From Sympetrum striolatum (taxonomy: Eukaryota; Arthropoda; Insecta; Odonata; Libellulidae): a stretch of DNA of 64,000 nt. Made by a program: the position numbers and the translations under genes. The DNA is taken from contig OX388351.1 of the NCBI GenBank assembly GCA_947579665.1, positions 54,816,939 to 54,880,938 of the forward strand. The letters run 5' to 3'. This document shows, piece after piece, positions 1 through 11,200 of the stretch (the stretch's first letter is position 1; each line of letters begins with the position of its first letter). The notes under the pieces were generated by a model, which was not told the origin of the DNA, made no database searches, and saw nothing but the letters and a program-made list of their open reading frames with translations.

Positions 1-659
1 CATAGATCGATTCTCTACATACTTTCTCTACGAATCCATTTGAATGAATTCACACAGGGAGCAAAAGCCAAGCCTTTATATGGCATAAGTTTTATACTCT
101 GTTCTCAAGATAACTTAAACTTAACTATTGTTCTGATCAGAAGTATACCTAGCAGCGATTTTCTACAGGATACTGAAAATGCTTCATTCTAATATCGCTA
201 AATATACTCGATACGGGTATATTAATGAAACATGTAGCAATCATGATAACTCGAGGAGTAGCATTCGTTGTCACATCAAGAACTTACTCCACTATGATAT
301 AATTAGTTAGATTCCTTAGAAACATACCCCCTTTTCGAAGTGTTTCCCATATCAGACTGCTAATTACTAATAGTTTATTCGCACAAATTGAAACAGAGGA
401 AAAAAAATAAAATTCAATGTGATTACCAAAAATAGAGAGGTTTTGAATTTTTCCTTCGTGAGCAGCCGCCACAGGGGCTGCTTTTATTACCTTGGTAAAA
501 ATTGAAGTAACCAAAGAAAAAGGATATTTCTAATTCTACTTCATGCAAAGTATATTGGTAAGGAACAGCAGAGAAGAGAAAAAACCTCTTTCCTTGTAAC
601 AATATTCCTAATTTTGATTATCACACCTTAAAATCTACAGAACGTTCCCACCTTTTTTC
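1..659. other. AT-rich stretch, no gene seen
   Basis: No ORF of note and no recognisable element. The one visible structure is a short hairpin at 461-482 (7-bp stem AGCAGCC/GGCTGCT), which resembles in style the 3'-end hairpins of the retroelements described elsewhere in this window. It has no repeat tail beside it. Confidence 0.5.
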
Positions 660-1215
660 TTTCAAGTGGTACACCTCTGAAGAGAAAACTCAGACAACCA
701 ACCGCGCACCTTTACGACAACGTGAACGCGAGAAGGGTTTCTCCCAAAGATTTCGCTTTGGCTCCCTCTCACATAAACGTTTGTTCCTAATTTAAGAGGA
801 AAATTTTATTCCCTCCGAGATTGCGAAAATATCAAAAAAACTGGGATGACTTTTGTTACCGCGGGAGAATGGAAAAATCCAATCTCCAACATCGCACGCT
901 CTATCTTTGTCTGTCCCTTAAAATCCGCGTTTCATTGCCAGTCGGTAGATGGCGGGCCCGTTCAATCGGCCCGAGTCCCGGGGAGGGGCCAGGCCTCCTT
1001 TTCCAGTCCAATATAGGGCGGGAGATTAAGCCGAGTGAATAAATTTGAAAGTCTCCGAAAAATGCCCATATGCGGAGATTATTAGAGTGAGCGGTGGTAG
1101 GGGAAGATGTAAATACGGGCGGAATCGTTTGTGCTGAAGATAGCGTCGGCCGGAGCAGATATTAAAAATCCGGATTGAAATTCGGAAATTAAGAATCTGT
1201 GTACCTTTCATGAGG
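660..1215. other. GC/CpG-rich patch 1
   Basis: Base composition changes sharply from AT-rich flanks to a CpG-containing stretch. It includes a GC-rich core at about 950-1020 with a small CGGGCC...GGCCCG hairpin. ORFs occur on both strands but none resembles a known protein; they look like by-products of GC composition. It could be a regulatory element or an old unmethylated CpG island. No splice sites define an exon. Confidence 0.45.
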
Positions 1216-1487
1216 TCTGATGAGGGAAATTAATGCGGAAGAACTCGGAAGAGCTGAGATTTTTTTGTTTGAAGTTCCGCTTCATGGTTTAACGAATCCC
1301 TGGATTTTAAATTTTCACTGAGGAAATTGAGGCTCCTCTACCTCATTTGAGATTCGCCGATTTGTGGTTTTTCTACAATCGTATCTTGGTGAATATGACC
1401 CCAAATAATTTTTCTTTCGGCACAGAGTAGAGAATTGCTACTTAAAGTATTATTTATAGGAGTGTGATGTTTCGACAGGTTGGTTCA

Positions 1488-1570
1488 TTTTGCACCAGGA
1501 ATTGAACCCGGATCCTATTTCACAGAAGGCAAACGCGCTGTCCTCATAACTATAGTAGTGTCAAGTTAAA
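1488..1570 (-). repeat. tRNA-derived SINE-like fragment
   Basis: Read on the minus strand, the sequence contains a good RNA polymerase III B-box (GGTTCAATTCC, plus-strand 1498-1508). It is preceded by a tRNA-like 5' half that includes GACAGCGCGTT. The same GACAGCGCGTT block occurs in the tRNA-like repeat at 5.3-5.4 kb, so the two share an ancestor. No full cloverleaf and no target duplication are visible, so this is a SINE remnant and not a working tRNA gene. Confidence 0.5.
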
Positions 1571-1776
1571 TCAATCAAGCCTACAAGACTTTAGGCAGAA
1601 AGTAGTCTAGAGGTTGAAGCTCAAATTGGCAATTATTGACTGCTATGGTATCCCGGGTGAATAAAGAAAGCTAGCTCCCTTATTCACCACTCATCTTTCT
1701 TATTAAGATCACATGGCTTTAGGTAGCTAACGGTCATAGAGTTGAGTTTCAACGTGGCAATATGACTAAATACTTG
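1571..1776. other. No gene seen
   Basis: Mixed-composition sequence with no supported feature. It ends at the TAA microsatellite that begins the family T element. Confidence 0.4.

Positions 1777-1807
<31 letters not shown>
1777..1807 (+). repeat. (TAA)n microsatellite tail
   Basis: About ten uninterrupted TAA/ATA repeats. They abut the conserved end of the family T element, so on the minus strand they form its 3' TTA tail. Confidence 0.9.
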
Positions 1808-1809
<2 letters not shown>

Positions 1810-2300
1810 GGACTTTATTCGGGCGAGATTGAGACTAGAAAGTCTCTTCTTACACCTAACCCATCGTCTTATGCGAAACAGAAAGAAAGAGATAGTTTGC
1901 AAAAGTACACGAAGAAAACTAGTACGTGGATTTTTAAAAAACCTAAGCTGAGGGCTCAGGAAAAAAAATTACACTGCAGGAAAACACTCACAGGAAGGGG
2001 AGTGTGAAAAACCTGCGAAATCTACAATAAAAAATTATATTTTAGATGAAGGAGAAAGAAAAGGGTTATGATAGACAGGCAGTGAAAATATAAAAATTGT
2101 ACAAAAAGAAAGGAGAAAAAACATAACTGCATTACAAACAATCAGATAAAATAAATCAGCTTCACTAAACTGACATTAATTATAGATGAATTAAAATAAA
2201 CGTTTAATAATGGGAGATAAATCTCAAAGAAATGAAGAAAATGAAATTACATTGAGAAAAACATACAAATGAAACATTAAAAGGTCTAGTACACTGACAA
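1777..2300 (-). mobile_element. Family T retroelement 3' end, copy 1
   Basis: On the minus strand this reads as a 3' untranslated end that terminates in CGCCCGAATAAAG followed by (TTA)n. The 230 bp next to the tail (about 1808-2035) match the reverse complement of 47.89-48.12 kb closely, including the blocks TCCTGCAGTG, CACTCCCCTTCCTGTGAGTG and the AATAAA. Similarity fades towards 2.3 kb. The TTA tail and AATAAA suggest a non-LTR retrotransposon 3' end. No coding region is recognisable in this copy, so the LINE clade is unknown. Confidence 0.7.
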
Positions 2301-3694
2301 TAATCAAAAACATAGTTTATAGGAAAGTGTTAAAAGACAAAAAGAGAAAATAAACAAAAAATATAATAAATTAAATAAAAAAAAAAATAAAAAGATGTGC
2401 GGAAATCAAAAGGATTAAAACATCTGCGGCTTGCAATTTGGAAAATACTAAAACAAAATCTAAGTTAACTAATCGTTAATATTGTACATATATTCATGAC
2501 ATGAGGCAGTGGATCAGAACCAAACAATTGTGTAACAAGGTTGGGGTGATGGAGTTGTGAATTTAGGTGCATTGACTGATAGACAATGCACACCGACAAA
2601 ATGATCGTAGTTTCATAAATTGGCTCGATTCCTGATTGGAAAGCAACATTGTTCATACTATACAATCGAAAATAATCGATAATCAATAACTCAATCATCT
2701 GTGCCTCAAAAGGGACGAGAAGATGTAAATTCCATCTACGGTTTATTGTAGTAAGATTTCTACCATGTTTTATGGGAGTTTAAACTTCAAGTATTGGTCA
2801 TCTTTGGGATTGCCTCTGAAAGCGAAATTTTACGAAAATTTGCTGTACTTTTTCAAAGCATTTAATTGATCCAATTATTATTTACGAATAAAAACCTATA
2901 TCAAATTATCAGTGAAAATGTGAAATAAATGAATATTGTCTTGTTATTAGGGCGATGCGGAGACTATTAGACCTCCTCTTCATCTGACGCCAAGGCTATT
3001 CAGTATATGAGTGCAAATAACAGCTATACGGGATACTTGAGTTAATGCAGTGAGATTTTTGCATGTGAATTAATGCTATGATTTCAATTTTCCAACGATA
3101 AAATTTAACTTTCCTTTCATGTCTAAAAGAAATGGTCTCAGGATAGCTTCAACTAAATTAATATTGATGTTTAATATCCCGTTAAACCTACGTCGAGATT
3201 AAGTTGGCCGCATGTATATATCTCTTTTATGCATTCATTTATAAAATTTCCGCAACGCAATTCATGTGAAAACTGATAAATTTAGTATTCTCGAAGGATT
3301 AAACGATGACATCTAGAGGATATTTTCCAACTTGCATCCCCATAGGATCCATGTTTTCTCTTAATGTTCGTTTCCTTGACAGTCCTGTTTAATATGGCGT
3401 GACTCCCGCATGAATCGAAATAAAATTTTCTAGGGCAACGAACCGTTGTATTTTTCGCTCCAGTTTTTGCTCAGGGTAAAAATCAAATTCGGTTCATTTT
3501 TCGGTTCAGTTTTGCTCAGTCTCCCGGCGCCTAAACGATATTAACATTTTTTTCTCTACGGCCATTAAAATACCGCTCCATACTGGAAAATTATTTTATT
3601 GTTTGCAGCTATTTATATTCAATTATGCTGAACTTTTCTTCAAGATAACTCTTGCGATTTTAGATTTATATATTGATCAAAACAAACGAATGAT
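2301..3694. other. AT-rich stretch, no gene seen
   Basis: No ORF resembling a known protein and no clear repeat. Short ORFs are random in this composition. Confidence 0.4.
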
Positions 3695-3826
3695 CATCAG
3701 AAATAAAGAAAAAGTATAACTTTTACAAGCAAAAAGATAGGTTATTTTGGTTAAAAGTATTACTTTGCTTTACTATACTGTTTGTGTTAGATCGTTAAAA
3801 GTCATACTTTTTCTTTGTTCCTGATG
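3695..3826. mobile_element. Foldback / MITE-like element, 132 bp
   Basis: Two arms of about 30 bp are inverted copies of each other: left 3695-3726 (starts CATCAG, contains AAAGAAAAAGTAT) and right 3794-3826 (contains ATACTTTTTCTTT, ends CTGATG), with about four mismatches. The AT-rich 67-bp centre carries no coding sequence. As RNA or single-stranded DNA it would form a long hairpin. No convincing target duplication is visible. A miniature DNA transposon is the simplest reading; a chance inverted repeat of this length is unlikely. Confidence 0.6.
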
Positions 3827-5179
3827 GAGATTTACGTCGATGTCACGGCCCAAGAAGTGGATTATATCAAATGGTAATTGTCCATTTTAGTTAGTTCCAA
3901 GTTCCAATCACACTCATTCACGAAATATTTGTCAATTTATCATATTATGAAATGCTATTACTTGGATCCAAAATTTACAATGAATAAGCAATAGCGTTTG
4001 GTCTGGTTGAAGAATTTCTCTTTTTTGTTCGGTCTTTTACATGGAAAATTAAGGGCTTATTTGGTGTCGGTTTTTGGTTGGATTCCAAATCAATGACTTT
4101 GAATTTTCCGATGAATGAAAAGTAAAATGGGGATCGAAAAATTATGTGTATGATTACAAAATACGAGCTGCATGTACAATGTTTAGATCTGAGACACAAA
4201 AATACCAAACAACTGTGGAAATCTCGAGTAGTATACTCACAATCAGTATCCTCTACGTTAATGGAATGTATCTAGTAGATTCTTTTTCCGTAGTAAATCC
4301 CTGACTTTTAATTGGGAGAAACTCTTTATTCGTTGAAATAGCAAAGCTTTTACTCTTAGAGGGTCAGTTTATCACCTTAAGTGACATGGTGGTGGCTATT
4401 GAGCGGTAACTCATATACTACTATGAAAGAACGAAGCCAATGTGATATTTACGGCTGTACTCGTTTTCACTAGCCACTAAAACTTCCGAGTCGTTTAGCA
4501 ATCCTTGGTAAATTTCATTAGATTCGTCCCTCCTCATTGCTCTGTGGAATTGATTGAAAAATTCCCGGAAAACCAATTCCAATTAAAAAAGCAGGGTCTA
4601 AGGAGGATCCCGGCAAATATTTTCCTCTTCATCGCAGGCAAACAAATCTAAACGTATGTCAATCTTCCGAGCTAATTTTGTTTCGTGCCTCAGTACTTTT
4701 TCCGTGCTAATAATTTGTGCTCCAGCCGTAATGAACTCTCAGCCATTCTCGCATGTTTAGGACATTTCTTTCTTACACTTCCTGAATCCGGAATTCTAAT
4801 TAGGATACAGAGTAAAGCACTCCTCCGGTTTAATTACCTTTTGGTTTAGCCATAACTTCAGACGCAATCTCGATTGCTCTATTGTGAAAAGAGACTTTGG
4901 TAGTTACCTACATACGGAAATTCATGCGCACTATTGCATAGATATTCGTATTCTGTTAGGAAAATTAAAATAATACACAAAATAAAATAAATGGGTTGGA
5001 ATTTTATTTTAATACAAGATTTAGAAGTTATGAATTCAGAATTTTAGCATATTAGAACGTTTAACTGAGTACAAATTACTACTTTTTGTCATAAAATTAT
5101 GCATCGAAATATTAACGTCGATAGAAACTAATTGTATTGTTATCTAAGTAATGATGATTAATGATATAATGAGTGTTCG
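3827..5179. other. AT-rich stretch, no gene seen
   Basis: No recognised coding sequence or repeat. Slightly GC-richer around 4.6-4.8 kb, without distinct structure. Confidence 0.4.
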
Positions 5180-5412
5180 TATACTAGAGTCAATGTATAT
5201 CCAGGGGGTATTGCCCTAGATATTTACATGGTGCAAGCGGACAAAGTCGATACCCAAGTGGGGGCTCGAAGCATGAAAACCAATTTTGTTGTCGTTTTTA
5301 AAAGTGAAACGACAACTAGTGTCATTGCAAACATGGGTTCCCATCGGGAATTGAACCCCGTACCTCTCACCGATACTTAACGCGCTGTCTACTTGGATAC
5401 ACGGAAGCATAC
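5180..5412 (-). repeat. tRNA-derived SINE-like element
   Basis: On the minus strand a B-box-like GGGGTTCAATTCCC (plus 5349-5362) follows a tRNA-like 5' half with GACAGCGCGTT, shared with the element at 1.49-1.57 kb. A body of about 150 bp continues to about 5180. No target duplication could be recognised. Confidence 0.5.
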
Positions 5413-5949
5413 AGGAAGAAAAATTGAGGCACTTGGATATAGCTAGTTATCGTTGGATATGGATATCGTTAATAAAATATGATAAAATAGTTTGAAAGTA
5501 TATAGATCAAAAATGGCACGTTGGCTATCAACCGATTGATCAGATAAAAAGCTTCCAGTATGGAGTCAAAAATCTTGGGCGAGATGGAAACTTTACTTAT
5601 GAAATGATATAGAATTAAGAGAGGTGATGTGCTATTTCCACAAATATTTTTGTGGAATAAAAATATCTGTGGAAAAACTACGAGTGCTTTTCTTAATTCT
5701 TCATGATAAATTTCAACAACACCAAGCTTCTTATCGTGAATTTTAATTTTAAATAGGACAACGGACGCCAAGCAGTTACTTCGTGTATAAGATTGCAGTA
5801 ACGTGTTAAATGGACGTGAACTTCAAGTATGATATTCAGATGCTACGTTTTTTGTACTTCTTAATGTAAAACAAAGAAACCAACACATTGAATGTGGGTC
5901 AACCAGATGATTTAGAACGGAAAAAGACAAGAATGAAATTGACTGTGGA
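5413..5949. other. AT-rich stretch, no gene seen
   Basis: Contains a 100-codon minus-strand ORF (5469-5771) with no recognisable family. Nothing supports it as a gene. Confidence 0.35.
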
Positions 5950-6264
5950 ATACTTTACCGAGTGGAAATTACAAGGAAATTTAAAAAATGAAATCTTACA
6001 TTGCCCCGTGATTACATACATGAACCTCGAAAAATCCAGTAAAAATAGATAAAAATAAAATCATAAATGCATTACTTAGTTGTAAGGTACATATGTATAT
6101 ACTATTTGTATGTAATCATTCCATGGGAATTGTTTAATTATCATTGATGTATTTTTTATAAATTTTATTTATAATTTGAAAAAAATGTATGTAGATAGAA
6201 AAGAACTGCCACCAGGCTAGCAGCCTACCGGCAGCTTATACCTTAATAATAATAATAATAATAA
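5950..6264 (+). mobile_element. Family H retroelement 3' end, copy A
   Basis: A 3' terminal region ending in a nested hairpin at 6206-6234 (CTGCC, ACC, AGGCT, AGC loop, AGCCT, ACC, GGCAG) followed by (TAA)n at 6244-6264. The upstream part (CTCGAAAAATCCAGTAAAA, GTATGTAATCAT) matches 50.1-50.25 kb, and the hairpin matches 51949-51977. TAA-repeat tails are a known property of some non-LTR clades such as the I clade. No coding part is present, so clade assignment is inference. Confidence 0.7.
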
Positions 6265-6343
6265 TTTTATTTGTGTATCACAAACTACGTTAAGTGTGCA
6301 TATTGTTATTGTTGTTTTTAGTATATTGTTGTTATAATTATAA

Positions 6344-7156
6344 CCGTTGTTATTTTTAGTATACATCAACGACCTCAGCAATCACATTGAAAGCAATGTT
6401 AGGATATTCGCAGACGACACAGTCATTTACAGGGAAATAGTTAGTTCAGAGGATAGATTAACCCATTCGAACGACTTAGATAGAATTATGAATCGGTGCG
6501 ATGATTGGCAATTAGAGATTAATGTAGAAAAGTGTTCGGTAGTTAACTTCTTCGAAAGTAAATCTATAATAAATGATTATTCTTATAGTCTACGAGGGGT
6601 AAACCTAATGACAGTAGAATCGGTAAAGTATCTTGGAGTAACTCTCACGAATAATCTATCATGGAGTGCCCACATCCGAAATATATGTGGAAAAGCACTT
6701 AAGAAACTCGGCTTCGTTAAAAGAATAGTCGGTAGGAGCGAAGAAAAGGTTCGCGAGCGATGTTACCTAGCGTTAGTTAGGCCTCACCTTGAGTATGCAT
6801 GTAGTGTATGGGACCCCGCCGAGAAATGTCATATTCGGGATTTAGAAAAAGTACAACGGAAGGCGATGCAATTTGTAAAGAATTGCTACGATAAAACAGC
6901 GAGTGTCACTCAGATGTTACAGGACGCGGGATGGGAATCATTAGAAGATAGAAGAAAAATTCAAAGGATAAATTTATTAAATAAGTTCAGAGAAATTACG
7001 TTTTCAGATGATGTAACCGATATAATGCGACCCCCCTGTTAAATGGGCCGTGCTGATACTGCCCGAAAGATTAGGGAAATAGATGCTAAAACGAATCGTT
7101 TCAAAAATTCATTTTTTCCGCGAAGTATACGCGAAAGCAACCGTTTAGGAAAATAG
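6344..7156 (+). pseudogene. LINE reverse transcriptase, C-terminal fragment
   Basis: The open part (6344-7039) encodes YINDL near its start and the catalytic FADD motif (non-LTR RT domain 5). Further on come KYLGVTL, a typical thumb region, and RPHLEYACSVWDP, all standard for LINE RTs of the CR1/L2/Jockey type. A TAA at 7040-7042 interrupts the frame. The same frame continues for 37 codons with the family-typical ending (KIREIDAKT, then SFFPRSIRES) to a TAG at 7154-7156. The stop lies where related proteins read through, so it is probably a single mutation. The endonuclease and N-terminal RT motifs are missing, so this copy cannot make active enzyme. Confidence 0.85.
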
Positions 7157-7174
7157 AGTCAAGGTGCTTGCACC

Positions 7175-7206
7175 CCCTGCCACACGCCGAAAGGCGGCTT
7201 GCAGGG
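7175..7206 (+). other. LINE 3' terminal hairpin with GAAA tetraloop
   Basis: Outer stem CCCTGC/GCAGGG (7175-7180 with 7201-7206) encloses an inner stem CGCC-GAAA-GGCG (7185-7196), a GNRA tetraloop. The same GCCGAAAGGC core recurs on the minus strand at 61.44-61.48 kb. In CR1/L2-like LINEs a 3' structure of this kind is thought to be recognised by the element's own RT. Confidence 0.75.
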
Positions 7207-7261
7207 TTCTTACATAGACATAGACATGGACAATATTATCATAACTTTTCTTTAAGATACA

Positions 7262-7510
7262 CGATATTGGGAGGGCGGACACAATCTGGATCGAGAATAC
7301 ACTATAGAGAATGGTAGATTGCGGGGAAGAGTTGAAATGCCACGGAGTAAACCAACAGAAAGTTTATCATCTGAGAAGAAAGACCCTGATCAAAGAAGTG
7401 ATTGGATGAAGGAAGAGGGAAAAAAAGAATGGGAGGTAAGAGGTTTCCTCGGAAAATGCTTGAGAAGACAGAGGGAGTTATAAGGATCTCGAGAGAATAA
7501 TGATGAGATC
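7262..7510 (+). pseudogene. Possible degraded LINE C-terminal fragment
   Basis: Reading frames with stops give peptide stretches such as GRADTIW, RRKTLIKEVIG and EGKKRMGGKRFPRKML. They recall the lysine/arginine-rich C-terminal region of another LINE group, the one seen more clearly at 17.1-17.4 kb. The match is loose and the frame is broken, so this is tentative. It directly follows the 3' end of the LINE at 6.34-7.23 kb. Confidence 0.3.
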
Positions 7511-7839
7511 GATGAAGGATGTAGTCTCTCCCGAAAAATACAGAACATTCGTTTAACTGCTCGGATATCTATCGGAAAACCAGTATTGTGATCTAATAAA
7601 AGTTTTCACAGACCAGAATAATCGTACATTCATGCACGCAGACGTCTTTGTTAGGCGAAATTGAGTCTAAGAAGTTACATCTTTCATTTAACTCTTGTCA
7701 AACATATATACATAGAACAGGAATATATTTAGATTATAAATGCTGATTTTTTATTTAGCAATTTCGAAACAGAGAGACAATAATCAAATGAAAAAACAAC
7801 TTCCGATCCACGCCGAATATTTTTACAAAATATACGCAC
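7511..7839. other. AT-rich stretch, no gene seen
   Basis: No supported feature. Confidence 0.35.
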
Positions 7840-8110
7840 GCCTTTATTGATGTATTGGGGCTAGAAAGTCCAATTTTCAATTCAGCTCTTTTGTAATATA
7901 AAATATATTATGCCAAAATTACGACACATGATATAGGTACACAGATTTTTTTAATGTCGCAAGGAAATAGAGAGGAAAAATGAAAAGAGAATTGTATTGA
8001 AGAAAAAATCTGTTAGAATTTTGGTCGCAGAAAAAATCTACTTCGGGAAAACACTAAAAAAGATAAGGGGAGTGCAAAATGCCTGAAAAAGATACAAGAA
8101 GGAATGGATG
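7840..8110 (-). mobile_element. Family T retroelement 3' end, old copy
   Basis: Diverged match to the 1.8-2.0 kb copy in the same orientation. The plus strand reads CGCCTTTATT...GGGGCTAGAAAGTCC near 7850-7880 and GGGAAAACACT...AAGGGGAGTGCAAAATGCCTG near 8050-8090, in the right order. No TAA tail remains. Confidence 0.5.
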
Positions 8111-9640
8111 ATGTGAACAGAAGGAATAATGTTAACTGCAAAGAGTATCATAACAAAAGTATCCTTTGTTGCTATGAATTTAATGAAACGTTCCTTAGTT
8201 GATGTGTGTGAATATGAAGAGTATGAAAATGAGATTCACAGTAAAATACACTTAAGCTAATAATATAACGAATAATTAAATTTATTACAGTAATCTTCTA
8301 TAGCAAGTCCTAATGAAATCATCTCGGGCTCTCTCTGATTGATAGGAGAAGAGAAACGTAATTTTCTGTTAAGTCTGATACGTAAATACATTCTGACAAT
8401 TGTTTTATAATTTTTCAAAGCTTCTCTTTCCATTCACATTTCTTTCATGAGGAGTTTTTCTCACATTTTCACGTCCTTTGCTACTAAGTTAATCATAGGA
8501 AGAAACAGAATAAAAAATGAAAAATGCTAGATATTGTCGAAATTAACTTTATACACCACCCACTCCATTTACCGACTATTAAATTACGATACCTGAGAAC
8601 ACAGTAATGCAGGACTTAGAGGGAAAATCAAAAGGCATTAGGAAACGCTCCTGTCGTAGAACTCTGAGATACAAATTCATTTTTCATACTTTTCCGCGAG
8701 CTCCGACAAATCTCAAGATAAATAATCGACTGCCAGTCTTCGGAAAAGTTATCTTCTTTGGGGAAGCGTAAGTCATATATCATTTTGTATTGTCATCAAT
8801 AAGACTTTCGAACAAAAGTAGACCGAAGGAAAGTTTTGGAGGTGAGGAATTTTCGTATGAGGGACGTTTTTTTACCGGATTCAGCGCCCCAAGTGTTTGT
8901 AATAAAGAATTAATACATTAAATTGTCGGTATCATTTTCATTTATTACTATTTTGATTGTTTGAATGAATCATTTCAAATATTGAACTTTCCATCTCTAT
9001 TTTATGATACAGCATTACGGTTAATATTTTTTCTAATTTAAGTTTTTAATTTGCTGCAATTATATTTAATTTACAATTAAAAATATATCTACAAATTATA
9101 TGGATAATAAGGGGCAGTAATCAATTTTAGAAACAAAAATTCTATAAAATAATATTTATCAAAATTAGGGCAATTTTGTTGAAGGAGGAATAACGACAAC
9201 CTTTATATATTACTAAAGAATATATATTTTTTATAACATGCGAAAGTTGTTATCGCTCTTCTCTCTTCGTGTAGAGCTGTAACAAAGCTGAAGAGGAAAC
9301 AGGAAATTTATTCATACGATTATTTTTTAGAGCATAATGATACATTCATATAGAAAACTCAACGGCATTATGCAGGACTAAAAACATTTTCTACGAAATT
9401 TGTTTTCAACAAGGAAGAGAGGACTTGGAATTTAAAATGTTTTTGTAACAAATTAATTTTCAACAAGCAAGAGAACCTTTTGTAGCCAGGAAGTGGGATA
9501 ATGAACGATGAATCGAACGCTCTTCTCAGAATATTTCCTGGTTACCTTGTTACTATTTATATTTGCCTATCAAATTCGCTGCGCTGCAAACTAACTATTA
9601 GCTCTTACACTGAACGTCTGCACTGTAGAATAAAAATTAC
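8111..9640. other. AT-rich stretch, no gene seen
   Basis: No recognised protein, RNA or repeat. Confidence 0.35.
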
Positions 9641-10330
9641 TCGCCCTTTATGATTGGTTTCCAGCAGATCGAGACGTTCCATCTCAATAGATCGATCTTT
9701 TTGACCATCGGAGCTGAATGCGAAAAAAATAGTGCGATCCTTTTAGTATAGAACAAAGGCGTCGACGAAGGGAATAAAATTCGAACTCATTAAAATTCAT
9801 TCTGACGTTTTAAAGAGAGCCCCGAGAGAGAGAGAGACGCATTGTAAGATTCCGCGAACTGCATTATCGTCAAAGATCGCATGTTCCGTGATTCGATGGA
9901 TGATCCGACATCCAATGCGATGGAGTTCTCTTTTGTTTGGACCATATTATCGCCACGAGACTTTGGAAGTCGGATCGCATGAACCGGCGGATGGCGCGGA
10001 ATATCAAACACTGAAACACATTCTCTCCTATAGGGTTTTTTCTCTTTTTCCGACTTCCGAAACAAAAACTCTGACCCAGTTCTTGCTCGGCGGAATATTT
10101 CGCAACTATCCAAGTCCGACCGGCGAATTTGAATTCTAGGGCTGGAATAATTGCAGCGGGGAAAAGAAATGTCTATTTCCTTTGGAATGATTCGAGCGGA
10201 ACTCTGATTATAGAGGGAGGGCTCAGCCGTTTGAACACTGATTAGAAGAGCCCCTTTTCAGTCTCGCAGACGATGAATAAGAATCCATTCGCTTCTGGGA
10301 GCGGCTGAGGACTCCGTTCCCACCTTAATT
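9641..10330. other. GC/CpG-rich patch 2
   Basis: A CpG-bearing patch with overlapping ORFs on both strands (minus 9790-10113, plus 9888-10139). Neither shows a recognisable motif. The overlap on both strands indicates composition and not coding. Candidate regulatory region. Confidence 0.4.
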
Positions 10331-10950
10331 TACCGATCACTGATATGGTTCAGATTGTGTGGAATCTGAAATATGTCTTAATCCCTTTACTCTGATATAT
10401 TTCCTCATTGGCAATTAGAATTAAGGGTGAATATTACAGTTATACTTACTGGAGTACACAGGTTTACATTTCCATGTATATTTATGTATTGTTTTTAATA
10501 TTACATATGTTGCAAGTAGAATTTCCTCCGGTGGCAGCTCCAACCACAGCCTTCGTACAACTTAATTCTAACCCAAATCCCCCAAAGCAGACGTTACACA
10601 CAAAAAATATTCAAAAATAATCATCACTACCCACAGCCAGTGTTCGAACACCGCAACACTACAACAAGACCTAATTTACACACATCTCCCCGGTACTCCT
10701 CCAAATCATGTCCTCAACATATATCCTCTTATCACAAAAACTATGTTTAATAACTTATGTTTCTTTTCAGGCAAAATGTCACTTTAAATTTGTTCACATC
10801 GTCACACGTAAACATATCCTAATAATATAAAACATAACAATATTGATTCCACTTAATTACATAAACTTACATTTACTTTAAACTCCTTTCTATTTTTCGG
10901 TAAGGGTTTTAAGACCCTTCAAGCAACTAAATATATTTAACTGCTTACCA
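10331..10950. other. No gene seen; C+A-rich tract
   Basis: About 10.53-10.74 kb is rich in C and A on the plus strand, without periodicity. Otherwise unremarkable. Confidence 0.35.
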
Positions 10951-11200
10951 CTCGTGGATAGAGAGTCATATGAAGAAGTCAAAATTGGAATACGGCTGTT
11001 ATCAATATTAAAAATCTTCAGTAGCTGTGTTTGTCGACGCTCCTTACTTCGCTATCACCAATTTTTTGGAAACAACGGGAATGTTTGGATTACCAACATT
11101 GTACGAAACGACAGCATAGCGATGCTATCATCACCTAGAGCATTAGAGTACTCTTATACCTTTGGTGATAATATCATTGCCATTGAAATGTATGAACATT
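10951..11200 (+). repeat. Family A dispersed repeat, copy 1
   Basis: Shares ordered blocks with 22.97-23.13 kb and 36.64-36.83 kb: AAAAATCTTCAGTAGCTGTG then TTTGTCG, a TCACC/GTTA segment, and a distal block like GATAATATCATTGCCATTGA. Copies are strongly diverged, so the insertion is old. No coding potential or ends could be defined. Confidence 0.5.

Larger units (their letters stand above)
6341..7232 (+). mobile_element. 5'-truncated LINE (CR1/L2-like) insertion
   Basis: A non-LTR retrotransposon reduced to its 3' end: the C-terminal part of reverse transcriptase, a short 3' UTR, a conserved hairpin and a short CATAGA-type tail (about 7213-7230). Homology starts abruptly at about 6341-6346, in the PLLFLVYINDL region, as expected for 5' truncation during target-primed reverse transcription. 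The ending with hairpin and microsatellite-like tail fits the CR1/L2/Daphne group, but the clade is inferred only from protein style. No clean target duplication was found. Confidence 0.8.
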
